Notes: a model not told the origin generated them from the sequence alone. Shown: positions 14,010 to 21,703, numbered from the stretch's first letter. The stretch: 21,852 nt of DNA from Mangrovibacterium sp047972415 (GCA_047972415.1 JBKEAN010000058.1:1-21852), one strand, 5' to 3'. A program made the numbers and translations.

Positions 14010-16199
14010 TTAAGTATCGGCACGCGACACGTGCATTACCCCTTTAATGTGCTGAAGTTTGCGCATCAAAAAATCGAGGTGTTCAATGTTGTTGACATAT
14101 ACCCGCAACGTACCCTCAAACTCACCGTTCATCGAATCGATATTTATCGAGCGCATGGAAACGCCAATGTCTTTGGAAATAACGTGCGAAATCTGGCTAA
14201 CAATGCCCATCTCGTCGGTTCCCGAAAGCCTGATGGTGGCCTGAAACGAAGTTCGCTTGTCGGTTCCGCGCCACTTGGCCGGTATAATCCGGTACGGATA
14301 GCGTTCGAATAGTTGACGGGCATTAGGGCAACTGCGCCGGTGTATTTTTATGCCTTCGCCAATGGTGACAAAACCAAAAATTTCGTCGCCAAAAATTGGG
14401 TTACAACACGGGGCCAGCTTGTGGTTTACGTTTTTTATATTGTTATCAATCACCAGGTAATCATCGCCACCCGAAAAATCCATCTCTTTCAGTTGCTCGG
14501 TCGGCAGTATTTCTTCCAACTTCGACTTGGCACTTGCTGCTGTTTCCTCCCTGGTTGTCAACACCTCTTTAACATCCAGTGTGTCAATCTTTTCAACCGA
14601 TATATTAAAATACAGATCCTGTGCCAGTTTCAGGTTGTAGTGCTTCAGTAGCGTCCGGATGGTTTCGTCGTTATAATCTATTTTCCAGTTTTTCAGTTTC
14701 CGTGCTAGGATTTCTTTTCCATTGTCGGCCTCGCGTTTTCTATCCTCGTTCAGGCTCGCTTTAATCCGGCTTTTGGCTTTGCTGGTCACGCAAAAGTCCA
14801 GCCAGTCGAGCTTGGGTTTCTGGTTGTTCGAGGTTTGGATTGAAATCTGTTCGCCATTGTTTAATTTATAGCGCAAGGTCACTTTTTTACCGTCAACAAT
14901 ACCACCAACACAGCGGTCGCCCACGGCAGAGTGAATTTCGTAAGCAAAGTCGAGCAAGGTGGCGCCAGCGGGCAAGCGTTTCAAATCGCCTTTTGGTGTG
15001 AAAACAAAAATTTCGTCGTTATAAATATTGGTATTGAATTCGTCGATGAAATCGACCACGTTCAGCTCCGGGTTTTCGAGTACTTCACGAACGTTGGCCA
15101 ACCATTTTTCCATTTCAGACGAAGCTGAGCCGCCCTTGTACTTCCAGTGGGCAGCCAAGCCTTTTTCGGCAACCTCGTCCATCCGGCGTGTACGTATTTG
15201 TATCTCGACCCATTTTTTGTTGGGTCCCAATACCGTGGCATGTAAGCTTTCGTACCCGTTCGATTTGGGCACGGTAATCCAGTCGCGCATCCGCTCGGGG
15301 TTGGCCTGGTATTCTTCGGTTACAATGGAGTATACCTGCCAGCATTCCGACTTTTCCATCTCCTGTTTCGAGTCGAGGATGACACGAATTGCAAAAATAT
15401 CGTACACCTCCTCAAAAGGTACGCTCTGCCCTTTCATCTTGTTCCAGATTGAGTTGATGGCCTTGGTGCGGGCCTTCATTTCAAACTTAAAACCTTTCGA
15501 CTTCAGTTTGAGTTCAATTGGTTTAACAAACTCGGCAATAAAGCTTTTACGCTCGGTTTCCGATTCCTTCAAACAATCGGACACATGAAAATAGGCTTCG
15601 GGCTGAAGGTATTTCAAGCTAAGATCGAGCATTTCCGAGTTGACGTAATATAAACCCAACCGGTGGGCCAGCGGTGCGTACAAGTGCGATGTTTCGGCCG
15701 AAATCTTCGATTGAAAATCGGCCGGATAACTATCCAGGTGGCGCATCACATGCAGACGGTCGGCTATTTTTACCAAAATAACCCGTACATCGCCGGCCAT
15801 GGCCAGCATTAGTTTACGAAAGTTCTCGGAGTGAAGCCCGGCCGTGTCGGTGCCCAAGGCATTAATTTTGGCCATCCCGTCAAGAATACCTGCCACGTAA
15901 GGTCCGAACAATTTCTCAATATCCTTGATTTGAGGACGTTTTGGTACGTCTTCGTAGGGCACGTTATGCAGAAGCCCGGCTGTAACCGAATCAACCCCCA
16001 AGCCAATTTCTTCGGCAACCACCTGTGCAACTTCGAGCGAATGAACGATAATGATTTCCCCGGAAGACCATCTCCGCTCTTCCAAAATATCGTAAGCATA
16101 CGCAAATGCCCGTTCAATCTGCTTAAATTCGGCAGCACTCAGACTGACACGGCAAACCTCGGCCAGCGAGTCCCACGCCTTTTTTATCATCTCATTCAT
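14010..16199 (-). CDS. relA: RelA/SpoT-family (p)ppGpp synthetase with degenerate HD domain
   Basis: A 729-residue long RSH protein controlling the stringent response. Domains in order are the HD-type hydrolase region (about 30-190), the (p)ppGpp synthetase domain (about 235-355; MKARTKAINSIWNKM, YDIFAIRVI, KSNGYESLH, EIQIRT with Glu332), TGS (about 400-465; IFVFTPKGDLKRLP) and a C-terminal ACT domain (about 650-725). The HD dyad is changed: LLHNVPYED (76-84) has Asn79 where hydrolases have the metal-ligand Asp, plus an extra residue before the ED pair. His53 and DRLH (147-150) remain. The protein is therefore probably mainly a synthetase, so RelA-like (inference). The ATG at 16199 is chosen because an upstream in-frame ATG at 16244 lies inside the ferritin terminator hairpin. 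Confidence 0.92.
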   Translation of the reverse strand: MNEMIKKAWDSLAEVCRVSLSAAEFKQIERAFAYAYDILEERRWSSGEIIIVHSLEVAQVVAEEIGLGVDSVTAGLLHNVPYEDVPKRPQIKDIEKLFGPYVAGILDGMAKINALGTDTAGLHSENFRKLMLAMAGDVRVILVKIADRLHVMRHLDSYPADFQSKISAETSHLYAPLAHRLGLYYVNSEMLDLSLKYLQPEAYFHVSDCLKESETERKSFIAEFVKPIELKLKSKGFKFEMKARTKAINSIWNKMKGQSVPFEEVYDIFAIRVILDSKQEMEKSECWQVYSIVTEEYQANPERMRDWITVPKSNGYESLHATVLGPNKKWVEIQIRTRRMDEVAEKGLAAHWKYKGGSASSEMEKWLANVREVLENPELNVVDFIDEFNTNIYNDEIFVFTPKGDLKRLPAGATLLDFAYEIHSAVGDRCVGGIVDGKKVTLRYKLNNGEQISIQTSNNQKPKLDWLDFCVTSKAKSRIKASLNEDRKREADNGKEILARKLKNWKIDYNDETIRTLLKHYNLKLAQDLYFNISVEKIDTLDVKEVLTTREETAASAKSKLEEILPTEQLKEMDFSGGDDYLVIDNNIKNVNHKLAPCCNPIFGDEIFGFVTIGEGIKIHRRSCPNARQLFERYPYRIIPAKWRGTDKRTSFQATIRLSGTDEMGIVSQISHVISKDIGVSMRSINIDSMNGEFEGTLRVYVNNIEHLDFLMRKLQHIKGVMHVSRADT

Positions 16200-16225
16200 T
16201 CTGTTTCTTGTTTGGGTTCCCAAAA

Positions 16226-16255
16226 TAAAAAAAAAGGCCACCATTTGGCAGCCTT
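16226..16255 (-). terminator. Rho-independent terminator of the ferritin gene
   Basis: On the minus strand AAGGCTGCCA, loop AA, TGGTGGCCTT forms a 10-bp stem (two G-T pairs) followed by nine T. It lies 21 bases past the ferritin stop codon and separates ferritin from relA. Confidence 0.88.
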
Positions 16256-16276
16256 TCTGTCGTATATCCTACAAAA

Positions 16277-16789
16277 TTATACTGTCTGTGTACTGTCAAC
16301 AAAGGTACGGGTAGCCAATTCGCGGTTTAACAGGAACAAACCATTACCCTGACCGTTGATCAAACGAAGATCGTCAAGAATACCCTGTACGGTAGCTTCT
16401 TCTTCAACCTGCTCATCAACAAACCACTTCAAAAAGCTTTGTGTGGCATGGTCGCTGGCGCCAATAGCCACATCAACCAACCCGTTAATCATCGACGTTA
16501 CTTTTTGTTCGTGTGCCAAGGTTTTTTCGAAAGCATCAATAATACTGGCAAATTCTTGTTCAACACCGGCAATCGGCTCCAATAATACACGTCCGCCGCG
16601 CTCGTGCACATAATTAAAAAATTTCATCGCATGGGTTAACTCTTCCTGATATTGTATTTTCATCCAGTTTGCAAAACCGGGCAACCCTTTCGACTGGAGC
16701 CAAGCCGACATAGACAGGTATAAATAAGCCGAATGGATTTCGGCATTAATCTGAGCATTCAATGCTTTTTCAACTGTATCTTTAAGCAT
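16277..16789 (-). CDS. ftnA: Ferritin
   Basis: A 170-residue iron-storage protein that oxidises ferrous iron and stores it in a 24-subunit cytoplasmic shell. It is of the non-haem bacterial ferritin type. Ferroxidase-centre residues are visible in the four-helix bundle: Glu17 in AEIHSAYLYLSM, Glu49/Glu50 and His53 in QEELTHAMKFF, a glutamate in the third helix (AHEQKV region), and Gln in FVDEQVEEEA in the fourth helix. The length is normal for bacterial ferritins. It has its own TATATTTG promoter box upstream and its own terminator downstream, so it is a single-gene transcript between dnaX and relA. The symbol reflects similarity to FtnA and is not a confirmed orthology. Confidence 0.95.
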   Translation of the reverse strand: MLKDTVEKALNAQINAEIHSAYLYLSMSAWLQSKGLPGFANWMKIQYQEELTHAMKFFNYVHERGGRVLLEPIAGVEQEFASIIDAFEKTLAHEQKVTSMINGLVDVAIGASDHATQSFLKWFVDEQVEEEATVQGILDDLRLINGQGNGLFLLNRELATRTFVDSTQTV

Positions 16790-16812
16790 AATCTGTGTTT
16801 TTTTTGTTTTTT

Positions 16813-16820
16813 CAAATATA
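16813..16820 (-). promoter_or_regulatory. -7 box of the ferritin gene
   Basis: The minus strand reads TATATTTG, an exact TAnnTTTG match, 23 bases before the ferritin ATG. No Fur-like palindrome was recognised around it. Confidence 0.5.
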
Positions 16821-16936
16821 AAAAAAATTATCTGGCTCCGGGGAGGAATAAAAAAGGCTTTTCAAAACTTTACACTGAATTAAGAAAGTCGTGTACCCGA
16901 TTCGCACCTGTTGCTCTTCAACCTTTATTTACGCCA

Positions 16937-17599
16937 TTAGTGTTCTCCATAGTCGAGGTTGAAGGTTTGTTTCAGCAATGCAACAGTGGGGTTTTTACGT
17001 ATCATCTCGGCCAAGCGTTCGGTTTCTGTTTGCGGCCGTTGCGCGCTCATTTCCGTTTCCACCACTTCGGTAATCAATTCAATGCCGGTATTTCGCAGTT
17101 CGCGGCGCAACCACGACACCAAATCGGGCTTTAGTTTCCCGATTTCGGTTTCCTGAATATCGTTATCTATCTGAAGTTTTAGTTTGCACGAGTCAACTAC
17201 TTGTGGCGTGCGCGAGAGGGTGGCTTTCAGGTTGGGCCGGTCATTTAAACGTTCCAGGTATTCGGCCCATTTCGCGGCAAACTGCTCCTGGGTAAAAGGC
17301 TCGTGCAAAGCCTCGCCCGTGTAGTACTTCATTTTTTCTTTGGCGTCCTCTTCGTTCTTTTCTTCGCCAAATTTCCCGGAAAGTGCGTCTCTTATCGAAG
17401 GTGTAAAACCGCTGCCTGTTTTCTTCAGTACCCGTTTGATTACAACCCGGTTATCATCTTGCTCGGCTGCAATGTCCTGTGCTTTGGTCGACGGTGGGGC
17501 AACAGCGGCCTTGGTGGCCGTTTGCCCCGGCGGTGCCGGGTTAACTGCACTAGTTGGAAAAATAGGATCTAACTCGTCGCCCGGATTATTGTCTGCTAT
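16937..17599 (-). CDS. dnaX: DnaX tau-specific C-terminal region, in the -1 frame
   Basis: This open frame continues dnaX in the -1 frame from the A10 tract. Read from ATA at 17599 it has 220 codons with no stop and no start near its beginning; the first ATG is at 17332. A Pro/Ala-rich linker (about 40 residues) is followed by a basic segment (VVIKRVLKKTGSGFTPSIRD) and a compact C-terminal domain of about 130 residues ending LKQTFNLDYGEH. That matches the position of the tau domains that contact the polymerase and helicase. Joined to the upstream frame it gives a 587-residue tau, a usual length for Bacteroidota. A separate hypothetical protein starting at 17332 is a less likely reading. Confidence 0.75.
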   Translation of the reverse strand: MADNNPGDELDPIFPTSAVNPAPPGQTATKAAVAPPSTKAQDIAAEQDDNRVVIKRVLKKTGSGFTPSIRDALSGKFGEEKNEEDAKEKMKYYTGEALHEPFTQEQFAAKWAEYLERLNDRPNLKATLSRTPQVVDSCKLKLQIDNDIQETEIGKLKPDLVSWLRRELRNTGIELITEVVETEMSAQRPQTETERLAEMIRKNPTVALLKQTFNLDYGEH

Positions 17600-18699
17600 T
17601 TTTTTTTTACGGTAAGCTGTGCCATTCGTATCAAAGCCAGTTCAACCAGCAAGCGTTTGTTTTGGCTTTGTTTATATTGAAGGTCGCAATCGTTGCTTAC
17701 TTTCAGGGCTTCCAACAAAAATTCGGGGTCGCAAGCAGCGGCCTGCTGTTTGTACTTTTCCCTTATTTCGCCGCCAACTTCGAGCAGTTGAACCGTAATG
17801 GCATCTTTCGCTACCAGCAAATCGCGAATGTGGCTGCTTAGTCCTGTTATAAAATGATGCCCGTCGAAACCATGATCCAAAACGTCGTTAAACAACAGCA
17901 ACGACCCTGGAACATCAGCTTTCAGCAAGCAATCAATTAACCGGAAATAATAATCGTAGTCGAGCACATTCAGGTTGGCAATCACATTCTTGTAGGTAAC
18001 GTTGCGTCCCGAGAAACTCACAATCTGGTCGAAAATTGACAAGGCATCGCGCATGGCACCGTCGGCCTTTTGCGCAATCACGTTCAAGGCTTCCGGCTCG
18101 ATAACAACCGATTCATTTTTAGCTACATACCCCAAATGTCCGGCAATGTCGGAAATTTTGATACGGTTGAAATCGAAAATCTGGCAGCGCGACAAAATGG
18201 TGGGGATAATTTTGTGTTTCTCGGTAGTCGCCAGGATAAAAAGAGCATGTTTCGGCGGTTCTTCCAAAGTTTTCAGAAAGGCATTGAAAGCCGCCTGCGA
18301 CAGCATGTGAACCTCGTCGATAATGTAAATACTGTATTTTCCAATCTGCGGTGGAATGCGTACCTGGTCGGTCAGGTTGCGAATATCTTCAACCGAATTG
18401 TTCGATGCAGCATCCAACTCGTGAATGTTGTACGAGCGGTTACTGTTAAACGCCTGGCACGACTCACACTGGTTACAGGGTTCGGTATCTGCCGTCAGGT
18501 TCATGCAGTTTATGGTCTTGGCGAAAATACGCGCGCAAGTGGTCTTCCCCACCCCGCGCGGCCCGCAAAAAAGATAAGCATGAGCCAGTTGGCGGTTCCG
18601 TATGGCATTTTTCAGGGTAGCTGTAATCGATGCCTGTCCGACCACCGAATGAAACGTGTCGGGACGATATTTTCGTGCGGAAACAATAAAATTCTCCAT
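17596..18699 (-). CDS. dnaX: DNA polymerase III subunit gamma/tau, zero-frame (gamma) product
   Basis: The clamp-loader ATPase of the replisome. The zero frame encodes 367 residues: Walker A GPRGVGKT (46-53), a zinc-binding set Cys65, Cys75, Cys78 and Cys81, Walker B IIDEV (126-130), the SRC arginine-finger motif (170-172), sensor 2 GAMRD (214-218) and the collar domain (about 245-360). The frame stops at TAG (17598-17596) right after ten A residues. This length corresponds to the gamma form, which lacks the polymerase- and helicase-binding domains. The remainder of tau lies in the -1 frame immediately downstream. Slippage on the A10 run would produce both proteins; a homopolymer sequencing error is the alternative. 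The gene starts 20 bases downstream of a TATCTTTG box. Confidence 0.93.
   Translation of the reverse strand: MENFIVSARKYRPDTFHSVVGQASITATLKNAIRNRQLAHAYLFCGPRGVGKTTCARIFAKTINCMNLTADTEPCNQCESCQAFNSNRSYNIHELDAASNNSVEDIRNLTDQVRIPPQIGKYSIYIIDEVHMLSQAAFNAFLKTLEEPPKHALFILATTEKHKIIPTILSRCQIFDFNRIKISDIAGHLGYVAKNESVVIEPEALNVIAQKADGAMRDALSIFDQIVSFSGRNVTYKNVIANLNVLDYDYYFRLIDCLLKADVPGSLLLFNDVLDHGFDGHHFITGLSSHIRDLLVAKDAITVQLLEVGGEIREKYKQQAAACDPEFLLEALKVSNDCDLQYKQSQNKRLLVELALIRMAQLTVKKK
17599..17608 (-). promoter_or_regulatory. A10 slippage site in dnaX
   Basis: On the minus strand the frame reads GTA AAA AAA AAA TAG. Eleven (or eight) A residues in the transcript, or a -1 ribosomal slip, would read on into ATA GCA GAC and give tau. 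Nine or twelve A would end at TAA four codons after AAT. No upstream Shine-Dalgarno-like stimulator or strong downstream hairpin is evident, which favours transcriptional slippage as described for Thermus thermophilus dnaX. Confidence 0.65.
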
Positions 18700-18718
18700 A
18701 ATTATTGGTGTGAGCAGT

Positions 18719-18726
18719 CAAAGATA
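18719..18726 (-). promoter_or_regulatory. Candidate -7 box for dnaX
   Basis: The minus strand reads TATCTTTG, matching TAnnTTTG, 19 bases before the dnaX ATG. The -33 element is not clear. Confidence 0.4.
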
Positions 18727-18905
18727 AACATTTTAGACTATTTTCAGGAGCGAATTTATGAACACTGCGGCCTGCTTTTTGTAACCTATTCAGTCTAAAC
18801 TTTTTTAAGTTCGAAACTGTTTTTAAGCAAAATTAAAGGGCAGCTCTGCTTTCGGTCTATTGTGCGTTGAAAGCCGTTCAACCCAACTAATTAAAATTGA
18901 ATACA

Positions 18906-19445
18906 ATGAAAAAACAAGGATTAATACTCGTGATGTTGTTTGCAGTGCTGGCCGGTTTCAGCCAACAATCGTTCTACGATTTTAAAGTGAAGGACATTGA
19001 AGGCAGCGATTTTGATATGGCCAGTCTGAAAGGTAAAAAAGTACTGGTGGTAAACACAGCCAGCAAATGTGGGCTAACCCCGCAATACGAAGGCTTGGAA
19101 GCGCTGTATAAAAAATATGGCAGCGATAAGTTTGTTATTATTGGGTTCCCTGCCAATAATTTCCTGTCGCAGGAGCCGGGGAGCAACGACGAAATTGCCG
19201 AGTTTTGCCAGAAGAATTATGGTGTGAGTTTCCCGATGATGGCTAAAATTTCGGTCAAGGGCGACGATATGGCGCCAATTTATCGGTGGCTAACCAAAAA
19301 ATCGGAAAACGGCAAGCTGGATTCGTCGGTCGCCTGGAATTTCCAGAAGTACCTGATTGATGAAAACGGGCAACTGGTTGACATGGCCAGCCCGAAAACG
19401 GCTCCCAGCGATCCGAAAATTGTTAACTGGATTGAAGGAAAATAA
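18906..19445 (+). CDS. Glutathione peroxidase family thiol peroxidase, exported
   Basis: A 179-residue thiol peroxidase that reduces hydrogen peroxide or organic peroxides. The ATG at 18906 is preferred; an in-frame TTG lies nine bases upstream. Residues 1-20 form a hydrophobic signal-like segment (ending GFSQ), so the protein probably works in the periplasm. The catalytic set is visible: Cys55 in NTASKCGLTPQY (Cys, codon TGT, not selenocysteine), Gln89 in LSQEPG, and Trp145-Asn146 in WNFQKYL. The FPCNQF motif is altered to FPANNF. Cys101 in EFCQKNYG lies where thioredoxin-dependent members have their resolving cysteine, so thioredoxin-like reductants are more likely than glutathione (inference). 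A terminator follows, so it appears to be a single-gene unit. Confidence 0.92.
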   Translation: MKKQGLILVMLFAVLAGFSQQSFYDFKVKDIEGSDFDMASLKGKKVLVVNTASKCGLTPQYEGLEALYKKYGSDKFVIIGFPANNFLSQEPGSNDEIAEFCQKNYGVSFPMMAKISVKGDDMAPIYRWLTKKSENGKLDSSVAWNFQKYLIDENGQLVDMASPKTAPSDPKIVNWIEGK

Positions 19446-19475
19446 GTGACCATACGCCTGTGTGAAACAATAATG

Positions 19476-19514
19476 AAGCTCTGATTGGGAAACCAGTCGG
19501 AGCTTTTTATTTTT
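19476..19514 (+). terminator. Rho-independent terminator after the peroxidase gene
   Basis: AAGCTCTGATTGG, GAAA tetraloop, CCAGTCGGAGCTT makes a 13-bp stem (two G-T pairs) followed by TTTTATTTTT. It lies 30 bases past the stop codon. Confidence 0.9.
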
Positions 19515-19544
19515 ACACATTCAGTCAATTGACTTCAATTTTTA

Positions 19545-19552
19545 TAAGTTTG
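19545..19552 (+). promoter_or_regulatory. Candidate -7 box for the threonine aldolase-rhomboid unit
   Basis: TAAGTTTG matches TAnnTTTG, 41 bases before the proposed ATG at 19594 and just after the preceding terminator. Confidence 0.4.
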
Positions 19553-19593
19553 ATAATTCAATTGATGAACAGAACAAAAAATTGACTTCTGAA

Positions 19594-20619
19594 ATGATAA
19601 AACGAGGCTTTGCAAGCGACAATAATGCGGGCGTTCACCCCAACATTCTGGCGGCCATGGGCCGTGTAAACGAAGGGCACATGGTTGGTTACGGCGGCGA
19701 TCCGGTAACTGAAATGGCTGTAGCCCGCTTTCGGCAAGAGTTTGGCCACGACGTGGAAGTGTTTTTTGTATTTAATGGTACTGGTGCCAATGTACTTTCG
19801 CTGGCCAGCCACACGCACAGTTTCAACTCGGTAATTTGCGCCGAAATAGCCCATATTCAGGTTGATGAGTGCGGTGCACCCGAAAAGCTGACCGGCTGCA
19901 AACTGATTCCCATTGCAACCTACAAAGGCAAGATTTATCCCGAGCAAATCCGGAAGCAGCTTCATGGTTTTGGCTTTGAGCACCACTCGCAACCGGGGGT
20001 TATCTCCATTTCGCAGGTGAGCGAACTGGGAACCGTCTATTCGGTTGAAGAAATCAAGGCCATTGCCAACCTTGCCCACGAATACGGCTTATTTTTACAT
20101 ATGGACGGAGCCCGCCTGGCCAATGCAGCAGCAGCACTCGATTTGCCTTTCCGCGCTTTTACCCGCGATGCCGGCGTTGATGTGCTCTCGTTTGGCGGTA
20201 CCAAAAACGGCATGATGATGGGCGAAGCAGTTGTTTTCTTCAACCCTGCACAAGCCAGGTTAACCAAATACATCCGTAAACAAAGTATGCAACTGTATTC
20301 GAAAATGCGCTTTGTAAGCGCGCAGTTCCTGGCTTATTTCGAAGATGATTTGTGGAAGAAAAACGCCCTTCATGCAAACCGCATGGCCTTGCTGTTGGAA
20401 CGCGAAGTGGCCAAGATACCCGGCGTACAATTAACCCAGAAAACCCAGGCCAACGGGGTCTTCGCCATTATACCGGCCAACCTAATCCCAAAATTACAGG
20501 AACGTTACTTCTTTTACATTTGGGACGAACCGCGGTCTGAAGTACGCTGGATGACTTCGTTTGACACCACCGAAGAAGATGTTTACGGCTTTGTAAAGGC
20601 CTTAAAAGAACTTTTGTAA
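19594..20619 (+). CDS. ltaE: Low-specificity threonine aldolase (PLP-dependent)
   Basis: A 341-residue PLP enzyme of the beta-eliminating lyase group that cleaves L-threonine or allo-threonine to glycine and acetaldehyde. Visible features are the N-terminal FASDNNAGVHP (6-16), the FNGTGAN cofactor-binding loop (60-66), HMDGARLAN (169-177, with the Asp that contacts the PLP nitrogen) and the Schiff-base Lys204 in SFGGTKNG. The ATG at 19594 is preferred to an in-frame TTG at 19582, since related proteins begin close to this residue. The next gene's ATG follows the stop directly (TAA ATG), which indicates translational coupling to the rhomboid protease gene. The fold assignment is firm; the natural substrate preference is not visible. 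The symbol is by similarity only. Confidence 0.88.
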   Translation: MIKRGFASDNNAGVHPNILAAMGRVNEGHMVGYGGDPVTEMAVARFRQEFGHDVEVFFVFNGTGANVLSLASHTHSFNSVICAEIAHIQVDECGAPEKLTGCKLIPIATYKGKIYPEQIRKQLHGFGFEHHSQPGVISISQVSELGTVYSVEEIKAIANLAHEYGLFLHMDGARLANAAAALDLPFRAFTRDAGVDVLSFGGTKNGMMMGEAVVFFNPAQARLTKYIRKQSMQLYSKMRFVSAQFLAYFEDDLWKKNALHANRMALLLEREVAKIPGVQLTQKTQANGVFAIIPANLIPKLQERYFFYIWDEPRSEVRWMTSFDTTEEDVYGFVKALKELL

Positions 20620-21411
20620 ATGCCACTGTTCAACTATTATCCCAACAAAAGCAAAACGGATTTGCAGCTGGACAAAAAAATTTTTCACTACAGCATGCTC
20701 TTTCCTGCTATGCTTTTGCTGGCTTTCTGGTTGGTATTTTTTATCGAACATTTATTTGATAGCCCACTCACCGAATTTGGTATTTATCCACGCAGCCCCG
20801 AAGGTTTACTCGGAATCCTATTTTCACCCTTTATACACGGTAGCCTGGGGCATTTGGCTGCCAACACGGCACCCTTTTTTGTTTTGGCGGTTGCCCTGTT
20901 TTATTTTTACCGCAACCTGGCCTGGCGCATTTTCTGGCTCATCTACCTGTTTTCGGGTATTTGCGTTTGGGTTGGCGCCCGCGAAGCCTGGCATATTGGT
21001 GCCAGTGGCCTTATTTATGGTATGGGCTCCTTCCTGTTCTTCAGCGGCCTGCTGCGCAACGATGTTAAACTGCTTACCATTTCCATTATCGTTGTATTTT
21101 TGTACGGCGGCATGTTTTGGGGAATGTTCCCCATAGAAGAAGGCATTTCGTGGGAGAGCCACCTTTGGGGCGCTGCCAGCGGCTTTGTGCTGAGTTTGTT
21201 TTACCGAAAAACCGGTCCGCAACGCAGCCATTACGACTGGGAAGATGAAACTGAAGATGAAGGCGACGACGAAAATGCGTACTGGAAACAACCAACATCC
21301 ACCGCCGAAATGTTCGCCCAAAAGCCGACCAAAAACGACGACGAACCCGAGAAAAACGAAGAAAACCGCTCCCCACGTTTCAACAACCCCGCTTCGCCCC
21401 AAAAACAATAA
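20620..21411 (+). CDS. Rhomboid-family intramembrane serine protease
   Basis: A 263-residue inner-membrane protease that cuts transmembrane segments of substrates. It has six predicted membrane segments between about 25 and 195. The catalytic dyad is present: Ser129 in HIGASG (125-130) and His181 in SWESHLWG. The oxyanion-helping HxxxN motif is seen as GHLAAN (77-82). The last 60 residues form a soluble, strongly acidic tail (DWEDETEDEGDDE, then Lys/Glu/Pro-rich) of unknown role. It starts directly after the threonine aldolase stop codon, so the two are cotranscribed; no functional link between them is known to me. No substrate can be inferred. Confidence 0.9.
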   Translation: MPLFNYYPNKSKTDLQLDKKIFHYSMLFPAMLLLAFWLVFFIEHLFDSPLTEFGIYPRSPEGLLGILFSPFIHGSLGHLAANTAPFFVLAVALFYFYRNLAWRIFWLIYLFSGICVWVGAREAWHIGASGLIYGMGSFLFFSGLLRNDVKLLTISIIVVFLYGGMFWGMFPIEEGISWESHLWGAASGFVLSLFYRKTGPQRSHYDWEDETEDEGDDENAYWKQPTSTAEMFAQKPTKNDDEPEKNEENRSPRFNNPASPQKQ

Positions 21412-21466
21412 AACCCATTGCTTTGGTTAAACGCTTATACGTTGTACACCCTCAATAACTACGTTT

Positions 21467-21573
21467 AAAGCCCCGGTGGTGGGGTTGAAAAGCCCTCCCG
21501 ATAGGTTCATCAACCCCAACCGAGGAGTTAGCAACCTCAACGGCGGAGTAACTAACGCCAATGCCGGGGCAAT
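21467..21573. repeat. Degenerate 21-bp tandem repeat, about five units
   Basis: Units begin near 21467, 21488, 21511, 21532 and 21553. The best pair is CAACCCCAACCGAGGAGTTAG (21511-21531) and CAACCTCAACGGCGGAGTAAC (21532-21552), identical at 16 of 21 bases. The fifth unit shares about 13 of 21 with the fourth; the first two are looser and may be partly inverted. GC content is higher than in the flanks. Confidence 0.5.
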
Positions 21574-21695
21574 ACCGATTTAAATAACGAATGTACGGTT
21601 CCTTCAGGAACAACTATTATTGTTGCCATCTTGATTTCAAAGACGGTTTTGCTGCGAAAAAAACCAGCTTAATTAGCGTGTTGAAAGAAATTTTA

Positions 21696-21703
21696 TACAT
21701 TTG
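21696..21703 (+). promoter_or_regulatory. Candidate -7 box for nusB
   Basis: TACATTTG matches TAnnTTTG, 29 bases before the nusB ATG. A matching -33 element is not obvious. Confidence 0.45.

Noticed and set aside
16937..17332. Separate hypothetical gene of 131 codons downstream of dnaX
   Set aside because: The same frame is open back to the A10 tract and fits the tau C-terminal region, so it is better read as part of dnaX.
17596..17608. dnaX as a pseudogene
   Set aside because: All ATPase motifs are intact, both halves keep coding character, and homopolymer slippage in dnaX has precedent. A sequencing error remains possible.
19068..19073. Selenocysteine in the glutathione peroxidase
   Set aside because: The catalytic codon is TGT (Cys), not TGA, and no SECIS-like element is needed.
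21467..21573. Possible CRISPR array
   Set aside because: The units are contiguous and degenerate, with no spacers of unique sequence and no cas genes nearby.
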